From: Sporisorium sorghi | Lineage: Eukaryota > Basidiomycota > Ustilaginomycetes > Ustilaginales > Ustilaginaceae | NCBI GenBank assembly: GCA_023212695.1 | Contig: JALCCG010000317.1 | Location: forward strand, 1-23,474 | Reading direction: 5' to 3' | DNA: 23,474 nucleotides | Part shown: piece by piece, positions 8,924-17,513 of the stretch | Layout: every line of letters begins with the position of its first letter | How positions within the stretch are numbered: position 1 is the first letter of the stretch | Notes under the pieces: model-generated | The model's input: the letters and a program-made list of their open reading frames with translations, nothing else | What the model was told of the DNA's origin: nothing | The model's database searches: none | Program-made: the position numbers and the translations under genes

Positions 8924-11638
8924 TCAGGTGATCAAGGGACTGCCAAAGTAGCTGACGCTCTCCCTCCACGAGTCAGCCTCGTCGGACCAGACGCGCTCCA
9001 GCACGTCCACCGCAGCCGATGCACCTGCCAAGCTTCTCCACTGTGCGCGCCTCACAAAGCTGCGCACCTGACTACGCTCGGCCTCGTCTTTTGCATACGA
9101 TCCAAGCACGATGGCGGGCCAAGCGAGGCCATGCTCGAGCTTGTCCGGCACAGCGGCCAACAGTGCGATGCTGCGCGAGACAATCTCGCGCACAGCGAGA
9201 CTCGAAGCAGGTCGGTTGAACACGGTCACGTACAGATCCACCAGCAGCGCGTTGCGGTACAGCTGGTTGGCCAGACGCAATCGGTTGACCACCTGCTTCT
9301 GCTCGCCCGTGGACGAAGGCAGGAAGAGCGAGCCGGACTTGAATGCCTTGGTGGCCGCAGAGCTGTCCGACGAACCGTCGCCTTGCTCGGTGCGCTGCTC
9401 TTGGGCGTTGTCGTCAGCGGCGCTCGATCCGGTCGTCTCTCCGTGGATGCTGTCGAGCACTGAAAGCTGCTCGGCTTCGCTTAGGGTGCGGGCGGCGCCC
9501 TTCCAGAAGGCGCCGGTCTCGAGATCGCGAATCACCAAACCCAGCTCTTCTCTCAGCGCAAGGCTGTTGAGCGCAGCTGTGCCGTCTTCAGCTTCAGCTC
9601 GGCTGCTCTTTCGATTGCCATAGGCAGCGGACTCGGCTCGCCTCAACTTGCGCATCGTGTCGAGCGTCTCGATGACGAGCTCGAGCGTGACCATCGAGAC
9701 GCTGTACAGTGTCTCGGCAACGCCGTTTCGCGTCTCGTCAAATAGCTCCGCATCCGACTTGCTCCAATTGAAAGGCAAGAGCCGCTTGAGGCGAGCTGGA
9801 TTGTAGTCCCAGTCAGTGATGGCAGTGTACTGAGAAAGGTAGCACTCGTAGAGACCGGCGATCGAGCCGAGGAAGAGGAGCCCGCCATGGTGAGTGAGGC
9901 TGTCGGCTTGGAGTGCAGGCGGGTCTTCGGGCGTCCCAACAACGACCTCGCCATTGGCGGACGGGAAGAGACGATGAGTCGAGACATGCTCGACAGCGTC
10001 GGCGAGGAACTGCTCGCACTGGTTAAAGTACGATGGCAGCATGAGCGACTTTCCAATGGCACTGCAGGCAAAGATGAGCAGGATCATGGTGGCGGCGTTG
10101 CTGCCGGGTGGGAGCTCGTCGGCGCTGGTGTTGGGATGGGTCTCGATGACCGAGAAGCGACGGCGTCGGTTGGGCTGGTGCTGGGTCTGCAGCGCTTTGA
10201 TGGCCGAGAGGTGGTGTCGATTGGCCAACTCCACCATGGTTGCTGAGCTTCTAGCAACATCGGCACTGTTGCTGGATGCTGCCGAGGCGTCGGTGTTGGT
10301 CTCGGTGCCATTTCGACCGGCATGGCTGGCCTGGTGGGACGCGACCATGGCTGCGAGGGCGTGCGCCATTGCCTGGCCTTGAGGCATGCCCGCAATGCCG
10401 CGGAGTAGATCAAAGTAGGCGTGGGCTCCATTGGTCTGCTGTGTAACGACGGACCGCGGGAGCGAGTGAATGGCGGCAAGGAGCTCCTCCGGATCGGGTT
10501 CGGTCGAGGCATAGTCAAAGACAAGCTTGTGGCGGGACTGCGAGGAGCTCGAGGAAGGGCGAGGAGAAGGGCTGGGCGGTGCATCGTAGTGTGCTTCGGA
10601 GCCGTCAGCGCGGGAGGAGACCGATGCCGAGGCGTGACCGAAAGGCAAGGCGGCGGGAGGCGGTGCATGCAGCTCGGGATCGTTTCTATCGAGCGTTGCA
10701 GCTGCAGCAGGCGCGTACCTGTGACTGACAACGGGGCTGATTCGATTGACAGGCGAAGTGTCGGCAGATCGACTAGCGTGGTTGGGAGAGGCCATGGAAC
10801 GCTGACCTAGAGGGGAAACGTTGCTGATGGACGCGAGCGAGGCCGAAGGAACCATGGGGAAGGAGTTGGGCTGGTGTGGGGAGATGGAGGGCAGTGCATC
10901 GCGGCCCTTGCCCTTACTGCTAGACTGGCTGTGATTGGAAGGGATTCTGTGATGAGCGTCGAAGGGCTGACGAGAGCGTACATCTTGATACGCTAGCGTG
11001 GACGTAGTCGAAGAGGCCGAGGAAAAGTCGTCGTACCTGGTGCGCTTGAAGACGTGCTGTTCGGAAGCGCGATCCCAGTCGGCGGCGGCACTGGCAGAGA
11101 GGGGCGGAGGCGGGAACTGTTGCTGAGGCAGCTGCTGTTGCGGGGTAGTGTGCGAGGAAGCGTAGTAGGGCGGGTGAGCGGCGGCGGCGGGCGAGGTGGG
11201 TGGTGGTGGATGGGAAGAGATGGGCCGTTGAGCGTGGTAGTCGCGATGCGGATGCGCTGCTCCATGATGATCCGACGGGGATGCATAGGGATGATGGTGG
11301 TAGGATTGATGCTGTGCACGACGAGCGGCGAGATGCTGCGATGGATAGCCCGAGGTGGAAGAGGAGCGAGAGAGCATGGGCGAGGCGTGCATGGACAAAC
11401 TGTTGGGGAAGGAGGACGACGAGGCGATCGAGGGGGAAGGGTAGTCGATGGGCGACATGGGCGTGTTGGGATCGTTGAGCGACTCTGCACCGGCATCGGG
11501 ATAGCGACAAACTTCACCAGCGCGGACGCAGCGGGTGCAGTGAGGACGAAGTTCGTCGCACTTTTTCTTTTTGGAGCGGCAGTTCCAGCATCCGGCTTTG
11601 GAACGCCTGAAGAGCTGGCGTCGCGCCGAGGTGGTCAT
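8924..11638 (-). CDS. Zn2Cys6 fungal transcription factor (Fungal_trans_2 type)
   Basis: An intronless 904-aa nuclear regulator. The zinc cluster lies at the very N-terminus: C17-x2-C20-x6-C27-x6-C34-x2-C37-x6-C44, with basic RSKKKK between the second and third Cys, the DNA-recognition segment. Residues about 50-400 are low-complexity, rich in Ser, Pro, His and Gln (for example PQQQLPQQQF), likely disordered activation or regulatory sequence. The C-terminal half has hydrophobic helices (GGLLFLGSIAGLYECYLSQ, then WPAIVLGSYAKDEAERSQVR and VDVLERVWSDEADSW) that resemble the Fungal_trans_2 domain of Uga3/ArgRII-like factors. The start at 11638 is six codons before the first basic residues of the cluster and is preceded by CT-rich leader on the sense strand. 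The target genes are unknown. The long gene-free DNA upstream may be its control region. Confidence 0.9.
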   Translation of the reverse strand: MTTSARRQLFRRSKAGCWNCRSKKKKCDELRPHCTRCVRAGEVCRYPDAGAESLNDPNTPMSPIDYPSPSIASSSSFPNSLSMHASPMLSRSSSTSGYPSQHLAARRAQHQSYHHHPYASPSDHHGAAHPHRDYHAQRPISSHPPPPTSPAAAAHPPYYASSHTTPQQQLPQQQFPPPPLSASAAADWDRASEQHVFKRTRYDDFSSASSTTSTLAYQDVRSRQPFDAHHRIPSNHSQSSSKGKGRDALPSISPHQPNSFPMVPSASLASISNVSPLGQRSMASPNHASRSADTSPVNRISPVVSHRYAPAAAATLDRNDPELHAPPPAALPFGHASASVSSRADGSEAHYDAPPSPSPRPSSSSSQSRHKLVFDYASTEPDPEELLAAIHSLPRSVVTQQTNGAHAYFDLLRGIAGMPQGQAMAHALAAMVASHQASHAGRNGTETNTDASAASSNSADVARSSATMVELANRHHLSAIKALQTQHQPNRRRRFSVIETHPNTSADELPPGSNAATMILLIFACSAIGKSLMLPSYFNQCEQFLADAVEHVSTHRLFPSANGEVVVGTPEDPPALQADSLTHHGGLLFLGSIAGLYECYLSQYTAITDWDYNPARLKRLLPFNWSKSDAELFDETRNGVAETLYSVSMVTLELVIETLDTMRKLRRAESAAYGNRKSSRAEAEDGTAALNSLALREELGLVIRDLETGAFWKGAARTLSEAEQLSVLDSIHGETTGSSAADDNAQEQRTEQGDGSSDSSAATKAFKSGSLFLPSSTGEQKQVVNRLRLANQLYRNALLVDLYVTVFNRPASSLAVREIVSRSIALLAAVPDKLEHGLAWPAIVLGSYAKDEAERSQVRSFVRRAQWRSLAGASAAVDVLERVWSDEADSWRESVSYFGSPLIT

Positions 11639-12450
11639 GCGGGCAGAGTAAGGGGCGCCTGCCGCGACCTTGGCGAGAACGAGGGGCGGAATGGGAGGTA
11701 GAACGCGCTTCAGGCAACGCTGCGCCTGGACAGAGGAGGCGAGAAGAGTATGATGATGGTGTTTGAGGACAAGGTGCTGTGGGCGCTGATTGCTGCGTTG
11801 AAAGACGAAGGAATGGCGATGGCGATGGCGATGGCGATGATGGTGATGGTGAGAAGCAAAGAGGATGAGTGTGCGATAGCCGGTCGAACTGTGGGAGAAA
11901 TGCGGCTGCTAGCCAGAGCAGATGAGACGGGGCAGAGTTGATGGATGAGGTGGCAAAGCAAGAAGCAAAGATGGAGTCGTTGGCGTCGGTCGGCTGAGTC
12001 GGCTGCAGTGGGGAGAAGAAGAGGAGGAAAGAGGAGAAAGGAGACAGAGAACGGCGGCAAGGAAAGGCGACCGGAGTCAAGAGCCACTTCCGACAGAGGC
12101 GGAGAGAAGATAGAGAGAGACGCGATGCGATGCGATGAGATGAGATGAGAGATGAGATGAAGAGGAAGGCTGAGAGCGAGAGAAGCAGGAGAGGAGAGAG
12201 AGAGACAGCGGAAATAGAAAAAAAGATACTGCAAGACGACTCAGCAGCTGAACAAGTCTGGCGTGCAGCAGCAGCAGAACAGGGACGCGGACGCATGGAA
12301 GCAGGAAGCCGGGTTTTGTTTGTGGCTGACTAGCCGAGAGACAAGCGAGTGCAAGAAAGAAAAGAGAGCTGAGATTGAGGCGAAAAGCTCAGCCTCTCTC
12401 TTTGTGTGTCTGAAGTGGGCTGAACTGAATCGGAAATGAGGCCCACGCAT
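11639..12450 (-). promoter_or_regulatory. CT-rich leader and promoter of the transcription factor, with short tandem repeats
   Basis: On the sense (minus) strand this 0.8-kb stretch is pyrimidine-rich (purine-rich on +), as expected for a long fungal leader or promoter. It includes four ATGGCG units at 11813-11836 followed by ATG/GTG triplets, and GATGC/GATGA pentamer repeats at about 12123-12161. Translated frames here are Ser/Leu/Pro repeats without domain character, so I do not call a gene. Confidence 0.5.
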
Positions 12451-12704
12451 CTTGCTTGCCGTCAGAAAGGGAAGGCCACGACACGCAACACAGCGCAACG
12501 CAACGCCACGTCAGTCAATTAGAAAGGCTGAGCAGCAGCAGCAAAGGACAACAACTCCCGGAGGAGGCTGAGCATTGTCTTGGATCGGCGAGCCCGAATA
12601 AAGCAGGTGACGAGAACACGAGTGAGGCAAGAGCAAGAGTGGTGAGACCCAGGAGACGAGCTGATGAAGCTGGGTGTTCTTTTCGCGCATGTCTCAGCGA
12701 GAGG

Positions 12705-12731
12705 AAAAAAAAAAAAAAAAAAAAAAAAAAA
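12705..12731. repeat. 27-nt poly(A) run
   Basis: Twenty-seven A residues preceded by CATGTCTCAGCGAGAGG. About 100 bp to the right is a GCACT pentamer repeated four times (12826-12845). Confidence 0.95.
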
Positions 12732-12825
12732 GCAGGGTGGGCAAAGGCGACAAGGCTGTGTCATCGCCTCAAGAGGCCCGGGCCGGGTTCCACGCAGGCA
12801 GACAAGCAGGCAGAGGACGACTCAG

Positions 12826-12845
12826 GCACTGCACTGCACTGCACT
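12826..12845. repeat. (GCACT)4 tandem repeat
   Basis: Four perfect GCACT units in non-coding DNA, followed by GC. A short slippage-type repeat with no evident function. Confidence 0.9.
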
Positions 12846-12957
12846 GCGATTGACTCTGACTTTGACTCAGTCAACAAACATGCATGCACACGAGCACACG
12901 CATCTGCTCCTTCTTCCCATGCAATGTGCTATGCTGTGTGCTGTGCGGCAGCTGAAC

Positions 12958-12970
12958 AAAAAAAAAAAAA
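12958..12970. repeat. 13-nt poly(A) run
   Basis: Thirteen A residues in the gene-free region. Confidence 0.95.
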
Positions 12971-13374
12971 TTACAACCGATAAAACAGAAAAAGGGTCAT
13001 CAGTCGAGCGAGGATCTTCGCTCGGCTACAAGGTTTTCTGCATGTTTTTTAGAGTGGTTTGAAACAACAAATGAAGGGGAACAAGGCGCAGCAGCACGAG
13101 ATGAGAGGCAAGGCCAAACCAAACGAGATCGAGGCGCACGGCGGCTATTATGAATACCGATCCAAGACATTTTCTCGTGCTTGATTCCAGAAGGCCGTGT
13201 GACTGACTTTAGTCGTCGACTCGACTGATTCAATGGGCCTTCGGCTTCTAATCGACCCAAATGATGAGATTGCGAGACGAGACTCCAAACAACAACGTCA
13301 ATTCCATCTAGGTACACTAACGCACTAGACAGATCTCAGACATTGTTCGGTCCAGAGCTGGTCAGACCCTCCTT

Positions 13375-13392
13375 TCTCTACTCGAGTAGAGA
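13375..13392. other. 18-bp perfect palindrome centred on CTCGAG
   Basis: TCTCTACTCGAGTAGAGA is perfectly self-complementary with no spacer. A symmetric site of this length suits a dimeric DNA-binding protein, but no known factor is assigned. Confidence 0.6.
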
Positions 13393-13697
13393 GGGCGCGG
13401 GCGTTAGATGAAAAAAGAATCAAGTGCGGTCAGCGGTAAGCCGCCGCTGCTGCTGCTGAGCTGAACTCATGTGCCTGGGAATCCAGAATCTCTCGTGAAA
13501 TTTCCAACGCCGCCCGCACGGTGGGCAGCGTTTTGAGTTGACCATTTCTCGGTACCATCTCACTTTGGAAGCGGACAGACTGACTGCCCCGCTGGCTTGC
13601 CGTTGTTTGTCGTTAACGAGAACAAATACAGTCAATCTCGTCTAGACGACGACGAGAGGCTTGGCACGCTGTGAGTGTGTAGACACAAGCACCTACA

Positions 13698-13767
13698 GTA
13701 AGTCCTTTGTTCCTCGTTTGACGTTCAACGATGGGAAACGTTGAAAGCTTGCCTCGCTTACCCACAG
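13698..13767 (+). other. intron-like splice-site pair in gene-free DNA
   Basis: A consensus GTAAGT donor at 13698 and a TTACCCACAG acceptor ending at 13767 delimit 70 bp, the size of real introns in this window. A TTGAC branch-like site sits near 13719. A second donor, GTGAGT at 13671, could use the same acceptor. The flanks show no convincing coding frame, so if used it would belong to a non-coding + transcript or an untranslated leader. Confidence 0.25.
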
Positions 13768-13822
13768 ACGATTGGCGGGTCACAATCAGGCGAACAAACA
13801 GACGCCACACTCAGTCAATCTT

Positions 13823-13846
13823 GCAAGCAAGCAAGCAAGCAAGCAA
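13823..13846. repeat. (GCAA)6 microsatellite
   Basis: Six perfect GCAA units in non-coding DNA. Confidence 0.95.
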
Positions 13847-14399
13847 ACCTTGCGTGTGGTACTAGCGGCAACCAGTGAAGAATGGAGGAGCCGCCATTGT
13901 TACAGCGTGGAGCTTTTCTCTCACGAAGCAGCCCGAAACTGCCTGCGGGAAAAAAGTCCAGCCCCTTCGTGCAGCATCGGTGGGACCGTGGGAGCGGCAT
14001 TCGGGCGCCTGGTGGCTCTTGCCCTGTTCCTCGCCGGCCAACAGCAAGGCAACCTGTGCCCTTGAGAGTTCTGATCGCAGAATCTGGAGATGCAGCGGGT
14101 CGATCCGAAACTTCACAACGCAAAGTGGCATTGCGGATCACATCCTCGGTGATCCCGTCAATGGGGGACGATCACACAAGGCTCATCCGAACCATTCGTC
14201 ACAGCAATCTTGCTACAAAACGCAGACGAGCGGATGTTTCCCGATAGACAGGCAATGTGCCTCTGGAAACAGTCGGCGTTCTTGGAGCTGTATCCGCTGT
14301 GATGGTTGTGGAAGAGGGCGCGACCAAAAAAAAAGAGGGTCCTCTGGCTAGACGAGTTCATGCCGCCGTCTTTTTCGCTAAGGCCACACGAGGGCGGAA

Positions 14400-14401
<2 letters not shown>

Positions 14402-14430
<29 letters not shown>
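14402..14430. repeat. 29-nt poly(T) run
   Basis: Twenty-nine T residues. Read on the minus strand this is a poly(A) preceded by CATGTCTCACAAAG, resembling the flank of the A run at 12705. Confidence 0.95.
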
Positions 14431-17400
14431 CTTTGTGAGACATGTTTGCTCAGTTTGCTCAGTCTGGATTGCCGCCTTTCTGTTTGCTTCGTTGTCAACG
14501 TTCGTCCAATCAGACAGCTCCTAACCGCCTTCCCTCTTCACTATCTTTGGAACCTGCTCTCGCCCCAACTATTCTCTCTGCAACGTCTCGGTGTTCAAGA
14601 ACGCCGTTCCCACCTCACCGGCTCATACTCACAACGTCCAGGCGATCAGAACACCCCGCCGTGTCTCTCGCGATGCATATTGCCGCGATCAAGCGCCAAT
14701 CCAGGGTCTGTCTTGTCTCAGCCCTAAGATATAACAGCAACATCAACTCGTACGGCGACCGATCAGACGATGGCCATCGACGCAGTGCTGCTCGACCGAA
14801 CAGCCAACGTGACCTCGACTGAATCCACCGAAAATACTTGGACAGTGGCGCCGCGTTGCTTGCCATATGTTACCACGGGCGGCTGATCTCGCTAACGGTC
14901 TCAACGGCATGCACGTCGGCCTTTGCAAATCCCTCGCGCTCTCCACCGGTCAAAGATCGTCTCGATTTCATGGCGACCCAATCAAGCCCGAGCGTCGTTC
15001 GGAGTATGACAAAGGCTGCACTCCTTCTTCGGTTTGGAACCCCGCTCTGGACCGTCGACGAAAAGCTCGTCATCAAGGCAAGGCTTCCTTTGCATCACAG
15101 CTCTTGAACAAACATCTCCACGAAGCAGCCCGCCTGCTGGCTGTCGATGCGCATTGAGTGTGGCTGGTAAACGAGAGAAGGCCTTCTTCGGACCCCGCTG
15201 ATTCTTTCATGCTCGTCTCACCCAGGTCAGCTTCTCACTTCTCCTTGTGCCAGTTCCCTCACCTAGAGCGCCGCGCCAGAAGCAGAGCTACTCTTGGTCG
15301 CACGCAAGCATAAGCAACAGCACAGCTCACGTTACAGCGGAACCATCCATTCCGCAGCGTCGACTGTACGCTGTTCAGGGCAATGCACACGCACGCAATG
15401 CATCTTTATGCAGAGGATAGGTAGACTCCTCTTACAACTCCGCTCGCCGCCACTTCGACCTCGACATTGTGCCTGGATCTTGAAACTCCGTCCGACCCTG
15501 GCGCCAACGTCATTCACCATCATGTGCCCTCGTCTGCCCGTCACACGCTACTTTACAGGTCGCGTCGACTCGCTCTGGCTCTTGCTTTCAATTGCCGACT
15601 ACCTCCGACCTTCTCTTTGACAGTCCGCCACAGCTCACACGGCTTATCCACCAAATCATTCGCCCGGCCCGTGTTGGCCGATCCTTCCTGATCTTGCCAA
15701 CAACCCAACGGATCCCATTCCTGCTCTTGAAATGCGGGCTGACCATGCCTCACTCTGTGCTCTGCACAGCTGCATGCATGCTCATTCGTCATCTTTTCGC
15801 TCGGAAGCTGCCTGGCCGATCCGAGCAATGGAAGCGTAAGCCGGCCCATTATCGCTTTCTTTGCCACCCAGGTTCGAGAGCGATGCTCCTATTGTGCGCA
15901 AGCGCATCAAACCTTTCCCCGGTTGACCGATTAGCTAAAGCACGTCACCGACCGTTGCTCACATGTCTGAGCTTTGTTTATTCTGGTCATCCATACCACC
16001 CGACCATGACACAAGCCTCGTCAGAGTCTCCCTTCGATGTCACACCAAATGGCGTTCCGCTCTCCCTGTCCCGTCACCGTGTCTCTCTTTGGCTCTCTCG
16101 AGATCGGCTCATCGACCATCCTTGAGGCAAGTTCGCGCCGCGAGCCATCATCGTCATGCTGAAAGCAAAGCATCGCTTGCCAACGCAAAAGCAATTCCCG
16201 GTTCCCGCGGAACCATTCTCCATCGACACGATAGCCGAAGCCGGCCATGTCGACGCTAGCCAGCCAGGATGACTGTGTTGGACCCATGTCGCTTCAGCTG
16301 TCTCTGTCCTTTCAGCAGCCAATCCCGGTGTGGAGCCGACGCAGTCTCTTGCAACCGACGCTTTTCTTAGCCTGCGAACCCACACGACAAGCGAGGATCG
16401 GCAGGACACAGATCGGTGTCGCTTGATCCTCAACGGCAATGTCAGTCGCACACCTCGGCTCCACACAGTGCCACTCTGCTCTACCAAAACCAGTACACCG
16501 GTGTTCGACGCCAGCTGGCCTGCTGCCGAACCAGTGGGCGTCTCGGCTAAGAGCTAACAGGTGCTTTGCTCGTTTCTCATCCAAGACCCTGGCCCGGGCC
16601 TTTTCATTTGACTTGTTTGTTCTTGTCAGCGCCGCCGACCCCCTTCTGTACAGCTCATGTCCCGCTCTGCACCCAGCTCCATCATGCGCTCATCGCTTTT
16701 TAGCGAAAACAATGGCGCATCACTGCCTCGCCAGGCGGTCCGCTTTCTCGCATATGCCGGTCAATGCTCCTGCTTGTCTCGCATACTCTCGATCCTCGCA
16801 GCCGATGAGAATTGTGCCACACTCATTTCAGGCGACGCTAGCCCATCGAACAAGGCGTGTGCGGAAATGCGCGCTTGCAGCGTCTAGCTTGCACTCCGCT
16901 TAGCGCAGCTTCGATGCGCATAGTGGGTGTGTAGAATGGGCCAGAACCATTTGCCCACCATGGTGCAACTGCAGCCTGACCCCTTTGGATGCTGGTACAG
17001 CAATGAGCTGTGGTGATCGAGACACGTTGGTCCTGTCTCTCTCGACTAGCAGGCAATCTCGCTCTGCTAGCTCCTCGCACTTTTGCCGCGTATTCCGGGA
17101 TCGCAAGCGAAGCGAGCACAGCACTAGTTAGTCTGCCAAGCCAGGGCTCGCTTCAGGTCGATATCCGGATGACAAGACACGGTACGCTGATATGACACAC
17201 TCCTTACAGCGTAGCATGTCGAGCGATAACGATCCTGCTTCCGACGGCTTGATAACAGCCTGTCAATCTACTAGCGGCGGAGATCAGCGCGCCATCGCTC
17301 GCCTGCGTCAAGCCTCTGCCTCCCTCTTTCTGGGGTAGTTGTATGCATCTCACATGGTTAGCGATCTTATCAGCGCAGAGTGTTCCCGCTGCAGAGCCTC

Positions 17401-17439
17401 CTCGCTACAGAGCGTTCTCATCATTCGATTGAGCACGTT

Positions 17440-17475
17440 CGCTCGACTCTCGACTGCATGAACAGCAGTCGAGCG
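17440..17475 (-). terminator. strong hairpin just downstream of the galactokinase stop codon
   Basis: A 9-bp perfect stem (CTCGACTGC at 17449-17457 with GCAGTCGAG at 17465-17473) has a 7-nt loop. The 7-mer CTCGACT is tandemly duplicated (17442-17455), so CGCTCGACT at 17440-17448 can pair alternatively with AGTCGAGCG at 17467-17475. The structure begins about 40 nt after the galactokinase stop and would lie in its 3' UTR or 3'-end-formation region. The function is inferred. Confidence 0.45.
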
Positions 17476-17513
17476 TGATTTTGGAACTACACTACATAGG
17501 CCTACATCGAACC

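Larger units (their letters stand above)
12451..17513. other. 5-kb region without a supported coding gene
   Basis: Only short, overlapping open frames occur on both strands (longest about 177 codons, 15592-16125), and none shows a recognisable motif or sustained third-position GC. It contains three homopolymers, short tandem repeats, an 18-bp palindrome and an intron-like pair of splice sites. From about 14.4 to 16.9 kb the + strand is pyrimidine-rich. It could be a long upstream control region of the transcription factor at 8924-11638, a non-coding RNA locus or a decayed gene. Confidence 0.5.

Noticed and set aside
15592..16125. 177-codon plus-strand open frame in the gene-free block
   Set aside because: No motif, no third-position GC bias, and several similar-size overlapping frames; composition follows the pyrimidine-rich strand. 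Kept only as part of the non-coding block.
16439..16903. 154-codon plus-strand open frame in the gene-free block
   Set aside because: Ser/His/Ala-rich with no recognisable family, and overlapped by other frames; not enough to call a gene.
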